Shown one piece after another: positions 1-7,455 of a stretch of DNA of 64,000 nt. The notes beneath the pieces are model-generated. The model searched no databases. It saw only the letters and a program-made list of their open reading frames with translations, and was not told the DNA's origin. The position numbers and the translations under genes are program-made. Origin of the DNA: 20CM-2-55-15 sp963738025 (GTDB lineage Bacteria > Acidobacteriota > Terriglobia > 20CM-2-55-15); contig CAVTWA010000031.1 of NCBI GenBank assembly GCA_963738025.1, forward strand, positions 372,001-436,000, read 5' to 3'. The stretch's first letter is position 1, and each line of letters begins with the position of its first letter.

Positions 1-2
1 CC

Positions 3-818
3 TCATGCTGGTACGCACTCCAGGACGTGTTCATCCATCCACTCCGTAAACCGGGCGCGGTCGCGGGAAATCGCGTGCCATTCTTTGTAGAACCCGTTGT
101 CTCGTCGAGAGTACCCATGTACATAGGAAGGGTACGCGCCACCCGGAATCTGCACGATGGCAGAAACGACGATCGATGGAATGACGATTCCATTCAATAC
201 CGGACGGAGTTCGTCGCAGATCTCCTCTACCGTTACAATGACCTGCCGGGCTGCGTACACGGCTTCTTTCTGGACGCCGACAATGCCCCAGAGCTGCACA
301 TTACCCGATGTGTCGGCACGCTGCGCGTGAATGATCGTGACGTCGGGATTGACGGCGCGAACGGCCATCAAATTCTCGCCCGTAAACGGACATTTCATCG
401 ACGACCCCGTCGGCGTGTATTTGACAAGATCCGTATCGGGACAACCCCGCAATATGCCGAAGGGCAGTCGGGCTGCGCCTGCGGCATATGCGGCCGCTAG
501 ACCGGCGTGCGTGTGCTCCTCCAGCGCGATGGGCCTCGGCCAACCTTTCTCTACGGCATCGCGGAAGCGATGCAACAGTCCCAAACCCGGATTGCCTGCC
601 CAGGAGAAAATGAGTTTCCTCGCGCAGCCCATTCCAATCATCTGATCGAAAATAATGTCGGGTGTCATTCGAATCAGTGTCAGATCGCGGCGCTGCTGCC
701 GGATGAGCTCGTGCCCCGCGGCAAATGGAATCAAATGGCTGAAGCCTTCCAGTGCCACGGTGTCGCCATCATGCACAAATTCAACCATTGCTTCTTTTAG
801 TGAGATTGCCTTTATCAC
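3..818 (-). CDS. CoA-transferase subunit A (glutaconate/3-oxoacid type)
   Basis: The product is a family I CoA-transferase alpha subunit, which together with a beta subunit moves CoA between carboxylic acids through an enzyme-bound intermediate. The N-terminal region contains the family pattern VHDGDTVALEGFSH, followed by a Rossmann-like core. The catalytic glutamate normally lies on the beta subunit. The gene is complete: its TGA stop overlaps an ATG on the same strand (ATGA, positions 6-3), so subunit B almost certainly begins at the window edge and is translationally coupled. I chose the GTG at 818 because family members begin shortly before the ISLKEA stretch; a TTG at 839 is also possible. 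No close Shine-Dalgarno decides it. Substrate cannot be assigned. Confidence 0.85.
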   Translation of the reverse strand: MIKAISLKEAMVEFVHDGDTVALEGFSHLIPFAAGHELIRQQRRDLTLIRMTPDIIFDQMIGMGCARKLIFSWAGNPGLGLLHRFRDAVEKGWPRPIALEEHTHAGLAAAYAAGAARLPFGILRGCPDTDLVKYTPTGSSMKCPFTGENLMAVRAVNPDVTIIHAQRADTSGNVQLWGIVGVQKEAVYAARQVIVTVEEICDELRPVLNGIVIPSIVVSAIVQIPGGAYPSYVHGYSRRDNGFYKEWHAISRDRARFTEWMDEHVLECVPA

Positions 819-871
819 GACTGTGGAGGAGCAAATCAACTTCCAATAGGGTAGAATGTCAGGATCGACTA

Positions 872-947
<76 letters not shown>

Positions 948-963
948 TAAGATCCAGCAGTTT

Positions 964-991
964 AGCTCGGCTTTACAGCCGGGCTTTTTTT
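964..991 (+). terminator. Intrinsic terminator of tRNA-Pro
   Basis: A stem AGCTCGGCT / AGCCGGGCT (one G-T pair) with a short loop is followed by seven T residues (985-991), 18 bases after the tRNA. It is a canonical rho-independent terminator. Confidence 0.9.
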
Positions 992-1092
992 GTTGAATTC
1001 GGTGCTGGGAGTTATAGGTCTTGCAAACAGTAGCTGCATTGGGAGCGCCGATTCCAGTCCGTGAAAGGGGAAATAACGCTTCACGACAAGAT

Positions 1093-1167
1093 CGACTTCA
1101 CGCCGATAGATTTTTCAGTTCTATCGGCAAGCTCGACTTCACGTCGATAGATTCCTCAGTTCTATCG
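1093..1167. repeat. Two copies of a GATAG/CTATC hairpin repeat
   Basis: Two adjacent copies (about 1093-1127 and 1134-1167) share CGACTTCACG, then CGATAGA, a short T/C-rich loop and TTCTATCG. The GATAG/CTATC arms form a small stem. Copy one has compensating G/C changes next to the stem (CCGATAG / CTATCGG). A third copy lies at 1971-2001. No gene is visible in 992-1302 apart from these hairpins. Confidence 0.7.
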
Positions 1168-1302
1168 ATGATGAAGGCTTGGCTCAAACGAATGGGAAGG
1201 CTGTCCGGGTATGTTGTCGATATCTACAAGAATATGCATCGTTTATGCCACCAGTGGCGCATCAGGCGCCGACGCAAATCGACCATGGCCATTGCAAACC
1301 GT

Positions 1303-1740
1303 CAATTGACGTCTGCCGATCTGCAATCCCGATTGCAGATCGGCAAAGGCCAGCTGACGATCTGCAATTCACTTTCGCCGACCTGCAATCCCAATTGCAG
1401 GTCGGCAAATGCCAGCTGACGATCTGCAATTCGCTTTCGCCGATCTGCAATCCCAATTGCAGGTCGGCAAAGGCCAGCTGACGATCTGCAATTCACTTTC
1501 GCCGATCTGCAATCCCAATTGCAGGTCGTCAAACGTCAGCTGACGATCTGCAATTCGCTTTTGCCGACCTGCAATCCCAATTGCAGGTCGGCAAAGGCCA
1601 GCTGACGATCTGCAATTCGCTTTTGCCGACCTGCAATCCCGATTGCAGATCGGCAAACGCCAGCTGACGATCTGCAATTCGCTTTCGCCGATCTGCAATC
1701 CCGATTGCAGATCGGCAAACGCCAATTGACGGTTTGCGAT
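1303..1740. repeat. 62-bp tandem repeat array with internal hairpins
   Basis: The landmark CAGCTGACGATCTGCAATTC begins at 1351, 1413, 1475, 1537, 1599 and 1661, exactly 62 bases apart, and a degenerate copy (CAATTGACGG) begins at 1723. A shorter degenerate unit begins at 1303. Each unit holds a 13-bp inverted repeat, for example GCCGACCTGCAAT and ATTGCAGGTCGGC around a 4-base loop. Some units carry GATC in both arms and others GACC/GGTC, so the arms co-vary, with G-T wobble in intermediate units. Open frames on both strands here are by-products of the repeat. Function unknown; possible roles are a structured RNA, a protein-binding array or a selfish minisatellite. Confidence 0.93.
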
Positions 1741-2181
1741 CCTAATTTTCGGTTAAAACCCCGGACAATAACGAGCGCCGCAAAGAACGGCCGGACGCTC
1801 GTCGCGTTTGATCTCCGAGAGCCTCAGCTCATCAGAAACCGATCCGGCTCGTTCTGGAAGATTTGTGACGGCGTCCGTCGTCCTGGACGGTCGTGGCTTC
1901 CTCCGGTCGGAATTTGACGCTGGAACGTTCCGGAATACCGATTTAATGTGCGGCGTAACAGGCAAGAAAGACTTCACGTCGATAGATTCCTCAGTTCTAT
2001 CCGGATGTCGATGCGGAACACGAATGCTGTTTTGCAGCCGAAAACCGTTCATGCGGCTTTCCGCCCATCGAACGCGGCAAGCGCCGTGAATGTCTCCAGC
2101 GGTGGGACCGATTCATCCCGGTCCTTTAGTAATGAGTTGCACTACTTCTTCATCACTGTTCCTGCGACTGACCTTATTGGG
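1741..2181. other. Gene-free stretch with third GATAG hairpin copy
   Basis: I see no credible gene between the tandem array and the palindrome at 2182. The only structure found is the third copy of the ACTTCACGTC...CTATC hairpin at 1971-2001. Short open frames have no ribosome-binding site or recognisable protein. Confidence 0.5.
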
Positions 2182-2280
2182 ATAAGCCGCGGATTGAACG
2201 GATTTAACGGATGGGCGCGTTAACAGTCTGTGAATGCGCCCATCCGTCAATCCGTTCAATCCGTTCAATCCGTGGCTTAT
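2182..2280. repeat. TAAGCC palindrome, copy A (long, GC variant)
   Basis: The left arm starts ATAAGCCGCGGATTGAACGG and the right arm ends with CCGTTCAATCCGTGGCTTAT. A central GGGCGC/GCGCCC segment makes this copy longer than the others. It belongs to the dispersed family also found at 10208, 14019, 26924, 30551, 35103, 36358, 40928 and 44431. It lies about 100 bases from the 3' end of the following minus-strand gene. Confidence 0.85.
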
Positions 2281-2380
2281 CCACTCCGGGGCAAAACTCG
2301 TGAGAAATTCAGGCTCGGCGATGTCCTCGAAAAAACCCTCGTCTTGCCGCTTTCGCTTTGAATCGGGAACCGGCCGCGGC

Positions 2381-3907
2381 CTATTTGAAATGTTCCCGGA
2401 CGAATTGAGGCGGTGGATTGTAGAGCAGCGCGTAGTCGGAACCGAAGGCGGTAAATTGCGGTGAATGCTCGCCTAAATGATCCCTCAGCCGCATGATGGA
2501 TTCGTGATACGGAAGGTTGCCGAGGAGCACGGCGCAGGGCTCGCCGGCCTCGAATGCTTTATTCACGCGCTCGACATACGGCTGCCATCGATCCTGCGGA
2601 GTGAGCCAACGCACTGCAATGCGCTCCTGACTGTTGAACATCAGATTCCATTGCAACATCGGCGACTCGGAAAACACACACCGCACTCCATGGCGATCCA
2701 GATCGGCAATCATTCTGTCCACGGTTATAGCCGGTAGAACGGACTCCTGTTCAGCCGCGCCATGGATAACCGGCGGTCCGATGTACGCAAAATGGACAGC
2801 GGCGCCGGACAACAGCAATGTGGCAAGACCCGAGCGGAGCCAGAAATTTTTGCCGCTGTTGCGCTCGTATAGTTCAAACGCGCCGGCAATCGCCATACAC
2901 GCCAGCGGATAGACCACAAATAGATGTCGCGGACGGACGTATGCGGCATCGACCATCAACAGGCCGGCCGGTGCGACGCAGGCCACCGTCAGCAACAACG
3001 CCGCAGGCCTTCGGAGTGAATCAGGAATGCTGCTCCGTAAAATCGCGGCCGCGCCGAGGCAACAGGCCCCTGCGGCTGCCAGCAACCAGAAACCTCCGGT
3101 GACTGCGACCCAGAAGGGTGGCGGGGGAAACGACCAATCCATTTCTGGCGTGAACACATGCAATAGAACGCGGCTCAGCACGAGCGGATTGCCGTCGAAT
3201 CCTCCTCCAGCGGTTTGAAACGACCAGGAGTTCGAAGCGCGACTTGCTACGGAGAACGGCAAGAGACTCAGCACAGTGGCAGCGACGACAAGCCCGGCAA
3301 TGCTGATTTGCTTCTTCTGGTAAACAGATTCGATGGCGAGCCAGAGGAAAACAACCGCCACAACCGGTGCGACGGACGGCTGGGCCCATATCGCGGCTGC
3401 CCCGCACCCGCCGACCGCCGCGCCTTGCCAGAATGTCTTTGAGCCGCGAAGCGCCAGCCCGATTGTCGTAACGGTGAACAGCAGGGCAACCATGTAGCCG
3501 CCCCGGCCCTTCAGCGCCCATTCGACCGAAGTCGGACACCAGAGGTAGAGTGCGACGGCAATTCCAGCAGCCCGCTGCCCCAGCCACTTCCACACCGCTG
3601 CGCCAACGACAGCCGCTACCAGGAGCCAGAGGAAAAAACCGGTCAGTTTAAGATCGAGCGCCGAGACCTTATTTATATAGAATACGAGCGCTGCCGCATG
3701 GGCGAGCAAACCGGACCCGGCGTCATATGTCTGACCGTAAAAAAAGAGCGGATGCGACACTCCCTGACGGACGTGCATCGCCATCAGACCGACAATTGCT
3801 TCATCGGCATCGGGAGCGGACTGGCTGGTCAGCAGCAGAATGAGTTTGGTAAGCAGTGCACCGAGGTAAACTCCGACAAAACAAACCACTTCTCTCCGGC
3901 TCATCAT
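2381..3907 (-). CDS. Polytopic membrane protein, GT-C/PMT-like glycosyltransferase
   Basis: This inner-membrane protein of about 508 residues has roughly ten to twelve hydrophobic helices followed by a soluble C-terminal tail. The first extramembrane loop contains SAPDADEAIVGLMA. An acidic D/E pair at this place is typical of GT-C (PMT/ArnT-like) glycosyltransferases, which use polyprenyl-phosphate sugars on the periplasmic face. The start is placed at ATG 3907 because the translation begins MMSRREVV and runs straight into helix one; in-frame sequence upstream is low in hydrophobicity and covers the divergent promoter of the next gene. Family membership is inferred from topology and the acidic motif only. 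Substrate unknown. Confidence 0.6.
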   Translation of the reverse strand: MMSRREVVCFVGVYLGALLTKLILLLTSQSAPDADEAIVGLMAMHVRQGVSHPLFFYGQTYDAGSGLLAHAAALVFYINKVSALDLKLTGFFLWLLVAAVVGAAVWKWLGQRAAGIAVALYLWCPTSVEWALKGRGGYMVALLFTVTTIGLALRGSKTFWQGAAVGGCGAAAIWAQPSVAPVVAVVFLWLAIESVYQKKQISIAGLVVAATVLSLLPFSVASRASNSWSFQTAGGGFDGNPLVLSRVLLHVFTPEMDWSFPPPPFWVAVTGGFWLLAAAGACCLGAAAILRSSIPDSLRRPAALLLTVACVAPAGLLMVDAAYVRPRHLFVVYPLACMAIAGAFELYERNSGKNFWLRSGLATLLLSGAAVHFAYIGPPVIHGAAEQESVLPAITVDRMIADLDRHGVRCVFSESPMLQWNLMFNSQERIAVRWLTPQDRWQPYVERVNKAFEAGEPCAVLLGNLPYHESIMRLRDHLGEHSPQFTAFGSDYALLYNPPPQFVREHFK

Positions 3908-4025
3908 GCGAGGCCAATTTAATTCAGGAGACAATCTTTTCTTGTAAAAAACTTTACATTCGTAACGTTTCCAACCCTCGAGGCGTAAATGGAATTGTTC
4001 ATAACATGTTGAAGGAGCGGAATTG

Positions 4026-6818
4026 ATGAAGCGATTGTCCTTATTTGTGGTTTTGACGCTAATCGTTTTCGGTATCACGGCAAGCGCCCAGACCGGCCGC
4101 CTCACTGGAAAGGCAGTGGATTCCAGCGGTGGCGTCATTCTCGGCGCCGATGTCACATTACTCGGTCCTGGAAACACTACGGTCGCCAAAACGCAGACCG
4201 GTGCGGACGGTAATTTCACTATTGATGCGGCTCCAGGATCTTATGCCCTGCAAGTCACGCTGGATGGGTTTGAACCGGTCGTCCAGGGTATTGCGGTCGC
4301 GACAACAAACAACCGGCCGTTAGCGATCACCTTAGCAATCGCCAAGATCACACAACAGGTGGACGTTCAGGAAAATGCGGCCCAGATATCCCTGGATCAG
4401 GCAAACAATCAGACGGCCTTAGTCCTTAAAGAAGAAGACATTGAGTCCCTTCCGGACGATACGGACGACTTGACGCAATACTTGACCGACCTTGCGGGAC
4501 CGCGGGCGGCAGCGGCGGGCGGCGTCCAATTCATGATTGACGGATTCCTCGGTGGCCAGGTGCCCTCGAAAGATCAGATCAAAGAAATCCGCATCAACAC
4601 GAACCCCTTCACAACGGAATACAGCCGGTCCGGATTCGGCCGCATCGAAATCATCACCAAGCCTGGCACGGGCAAATTGCGTGGAAATTTCAATTTCAAC
4701 TTCAGAAGCGATGCGTTGAATGCGACGCAGTTCGCTGCTCCGACGAAACTTCCCTACAACCGGCAGAATTATCAAGGCAACGTCAGTGGTCCCTTCATTC
4801 ATAACAAGCTGACGATGACGATCAATGCGCAGCGGCAGGACTCGTTCAACACAGCGACCATCAAAGCCCTGGCCGATCCCACGGGCAAGATCGGAAGTTT
4901 CGTGGGATCCGCGACGCAGCCGAATCTGCGCGAAAATTTCAACGTCCGCGGCCAATATGCGATTTCTCCGAACAACACCTTGAACTTCACCACCGAAGTG
5001 CAGACGAACAACCGCAGCAACTCGGGCGTTGGAAACACGACTCTGCCGTCGAGAGCATCAAATTCAGATTCAAAGAATTATGGCTTCCAGTTCAGAGAGA
5101 CTGCGGTACTTTCCTCGCGTTTCGTTCACGACACGCGACTGGAACTCACCAGCAACCACACCACGACAAATCCCTCGACTCTGGCGCAATCCATAAACGT
5201 TACAGACGCATTTAACATCGGCGGCTCCTCGAACGTTACCGAAACGACCAACCGCAGTCTTCTGTTTGGTGACACACTGTTTTTTAACTCGAAGGGATTT
5301 ACGTTAAAGGCAGGAACTCAGGGCGACTACTATAGAGATCGCCTGTTCAGCCAGTCGAACTTCCTGGGAACGTACACGTTCTCATCGATCGACAACTATC
5401 TGGCCGGAACACCGACCTTGTACACACAGAACACGGGTAACCCGCTGATCCAGGTCAACCAGTTCGAATTCGGCGCGTTCGTACAAACCGACATTGTCGT
5501 TTCGAAACGATTCCTGGTCTCTCCCGGCGTCCGCTATCAGGTACAGTCGCATCTCTCGGATTACAACAACTTTGATCCCAGAGTGTCCCTGTCGTTTCAG
5601 GTGGACAAGGCGACTGTCCTTCGAGCCGGACTGGGAACGTTCCATCAGGATTTCTCGGTGGGTACCTACCAATCCTTGCTGCAGTTGGACGGAACGCATC
5701 AAACTCAAATCCTGATCCGCAATCCTACATATCCGGATCCATTCCAGGGCGCAACGATTCAAACCGTTCCTGGAACCGTTCGGGTGCGCGGGAACGATCT
5801 GGTTGCGAGCTACACGACCAATCTCTCGGGTTCGATCGAGCATGCACTGAAATCGGGCGCCACATTCACGGTCGCGTACGATTACATTCGAGGCCTTCAC
5901 AACTTGCGGAGTCGCAATATCAATGCGCCGCTTCCCGGCACTTCAACCCTGCTCGATCCGACGAAGGGTAACCTTTACCAGCTCGAATCGTCGGCGACAT
6001 CGACATTCAAGGGCCTGACATTCGGCTACCGCACTCGCATCCGGGCCGCAAATTTCAACGTCAATTACACGTTCTCCAACAGCTACAGTGACTCGGATGG
6101 AGCTTTCAGCCTGCCTGCCGACAATTACAATCTGCGCAACGAATGGGGGCGCGATCCGAACAACCAGAAACACCATCTTCAGTTCAGCCTCAATGGCCGA
6201 CTCCCCGGCAACTTCCAGGGCAGCGCAAACATGAATCTGTTTTCCGGCCGGCCGTACAACGTCACGACCGGCTTCGACGACAATCTTGACGGCGACGTCA
6301 ACGATCGTCCGACCTACGGTGCCCTCTGCAATTCCCTGGCGGCCAGCGGACGGACGATTTCAGGGTTGAATTGCGCGAATCCATCGACCGCCTTCGTCAC
6401 TCGTAACGCCTTCAACGGCCCCTGCACCTGGAACACGAACTTCCAGCTTTCAAGAAGCTTTGCACTCCGCAGAGGCGAATCGGCCAACCCAGAAGGAGTC
6501 GCGAACGGCGGATTCCCCGGCGGCGGCGGAGACTTCGGCGGTAACCGTGGCGGCGGCGGCGGTGGCAATCGCGGCGGTGGCGGTGGCGGCGGCAGCTTCG
6601 GCGGCGGCGGCGGTAACCGTGGCGGCGGCAACCGCGGCGGCGGACGTAACAATGGCGCCGCCGGTACGACAGCGACGTTCTTTGTGAATGTTCAAAACGC
6701 GCTCAACCACCGGAACTTCCAGAGTCCGATCGGCACGATGTCTTCATCGTTCTTCGATCAATCGATCTCAGCTTCACAGGCGAGAACGGTCGAACTCGGA
6801 CTTCGCTTCAACTTCTAA
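4026..6818 (+). CDS. Oar-like TonB-dependent outer-membrane receptor with carboxypeptidase-regulatory domain
   Basis: This is an outer-membrane protein of about 930 residues. Residues 1-22 form a signal peptide ending in ASAQ. Residues about 23-105 form a CarboxypepD_reg-like beta-sandwich (GRLTGKAVDSSGG). A plug domain follows, and a beta-barrel ends in the aromatic signature LRFNF. The family takes up or processes large substrates and is expanded in Acidobacteria. ATG 4026 is preferred over TTG 4023 because GGAG lies 7 bases upstream. Near the C-terminus (coding bases about 6506-6655) there is a low-complexity Gly/Arg/Asn tract inserted before the last strands, unusual for a barrel and probably an external loop. 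The gene is divergent from the membrane protein to its left. Confidence 0.88.
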   Translation: MKRLSLFVVLTLIVFGITASAQTGRLTGKAVDSSGGVILGADVTLLGPGNTTVAKTQTGADGNFTIDAAPGSYALQVTLDGFEPVVQGIAVATTNNRPLAITLAIAKITQQVDVQENAAQISLDQANNQTALVLKEEDIESLPDDTDDLTQYLTDLAGPRAAAAGGVQFMIDGFLGGQVPSKDQIKEIRINTNPFTTEYSRSGFGRIEIITKPGTGKLRGNFNFNFRSDALNATQFAAPTKLPYNRQNYQGNVSGPFIHNKLTMTINAQRQDSFNTATIKALADPTGKIGSFVGSATQPNLRENFNVRGQYAISPNNTLNFTTEVQTNNRSNSGVGNTTLPSRASNSDSKNYGFQFRETAVLSSRFVHDTRLELTSNHTTTNPSTLAQSINVTDAFNIGGSSNVTETTNRSLLFGDTLFFNSKGFTLKAGTQGDYYRDRLFSQSNFLGTYTFSSIDNYLAGTPTLYTQNTGNPLIQVNQFEFGAFVQTDIVVSKRFLVSPGVRYQVQSHLSDYNNFDPRVSLSFQVDKATVLRAGLGTFHQDFSVGTYQSLLQLDGTHQTQILIRNPTYPDPFQGATIQTVPGTVRVRGNDLVASYTTNLSGSIEHALKSGATFTVAYDYIRGLHNLRSRNINAPLPGTSTLLDPTKGNLYQLESSATSTFKGLTFGYRTRIRAANFNVNYTFSNSYSDSDGAFSLPADNYNLRNEWGRDPNNQKHHLQFSLNGRLPGNFQGSANMNLFSGRPYNVTTGFDDNLDGDVNDRPTYGALCNSLAASGRTISGLNCANPSTAFVTRNAFNGPCTWNTNFQLSRSFALRRGESANPEGVANGGFPGGGGDFGGNRGGGGGGNRGGGGGGGSFGGGGGNRGGGNRGGGRNNGAAGTTATFFVNVQNALNHRNFQSPIGTMSSSFFDQSISASQARTVELGLRFNF

Positions 6819-6833
6819 AACTTAGCCGTAAAT

Positions 6834-6876
6834 AAAGCGATAGGCGCGGGCATAAAGCCCGCGCCTATCGCTTTTT
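6834..6876 (+). terminator. Intrinsic terminator after the Oar-like gene
   Basis: A perfect 18-bp stem has arms at 6834-6851 and 6857-6874, containing AGGCGCGGGC and GCCCGCGCCT. The loop is ATAAA and a T run follows, 15 bases after the stop codon. Confidence 0.93.
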
Positions 6877-6982
6877 GCAACCTAAGTTCTCATTGCCGGG
6901 ACCCGTTAAGGGATGATAGGCTCGCTTCCCAGCTAATTGATTAGAACCGCGGTTGAATCCTTAAACCTTGAGGAGACTAGTT

Positions 6983-7447
6983 ATGCCCTATAAATTGACT
7001 GTGAATGGGCAGTCCAAAACGGTAGACGTACCGGCGGACATGCCCCTTCTCTGGGTTCTCCGAGATGTGCTGAACATGAAGGGAACCAAATTCGGATGCG
7101 GCATCGGCGCATGCGGAGCTTGCACCGTCCAGATCGATGGCCAGGCGCGAAGAGCCTGCCAGACTCAGGTCTCGGCGGTCGGCAATGCGAAGGTGACGAC
7201 GATTGAAGGCCTGTCCAGCGACGGATCACATCCGTTACAGAAAGCGTGGATGGATCTCGACGTCCCGCAGTGCGGTTATTGCCAGGCCGGCCAGCTCATG
7301 AGTGCCGCTGCGTTACTGGCGAAAACCCCCAAACCAAGTGACGCCGATATCGATACGGCGATGACCGGAAACGTCTGCCGCTGCGGAACGTACGTCAGAA
7401 TCCGCGAAGCCATACATGTCGCCGCCAACGGCGGAAGAAAAGCATAG
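6983..7447 (+). CDS. iorA: (2Fe-2S)-binding subunit of a xanthine-dehydrogenase-family oxidase (IorA-like)
   Basis: The 154-residue protein carries the two [2Fe-2S] clusters of molybdenum hydroxylases. The plant-type ferredoxin cluster uses C39, C44, C47 and C59 (FGCGIGACGACT). The alpha-helical cluster uses C97, C100, C132 and C134 (QCGYCQAG, NVCRCGTY). It passes electrons from the molybdenum subunit to an acceptor, probably a cytochrome. ATG 6983 has AGGAG upstream; the in-frame TTG at 6968 would sit on that ribosome-binding site. The next gene starts 8 bases downstream, so the two are an operon. There is no FAD subunit, as in isoquinoline 1-oxidoreductase and aldehyde dehydrogenases of the Ior type. 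Confidence 0.92.
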   Translation: MPYKLTVNGQSKTVDVPADMPLLWVLRDVLNMKGTKFGCGIGACGACTVQIDGQARRACQTQVSAVGNAKVTTIEGLSSDGSHPLQKAWMDLDVPQCGYCQAGQLMSAAALLAKTPKPSDADIDTAMTGNVCRCGTYVRIREAIHVAANGGRKA

Positions 7448-7455
7448 GAGGAACG

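Noticed and set aside
1262..1725. Overlapping open frames on both strands through the 62-bp repeats (Cys/Arg/Ala-rich products)
   Set aside because: They are the translation of a repeat with a period of 62, which shifts frame each unit; no ribosome-binding sites or known proteins. Treated as repeat, not genes.
1303..1740. CRISPR array
   Set aside because: Units are alike over their full length, with no unique spacers, and no cas genes are present.
2234..2464. Plus-strand frame through palindrome copy A (MRPSVNPFNPFNPW...)
   Set aside because: N-P-F-N-P repeats of this kind are translated palindrome; the rest is antisense to the membrane protein gene.
6314..6710. Antisense Pro-rich and sense Ala-rich frames opposite the glycine tract
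   Set aside because: Low-complexity shadows of the GGC-rich coding sequence of the receptor.
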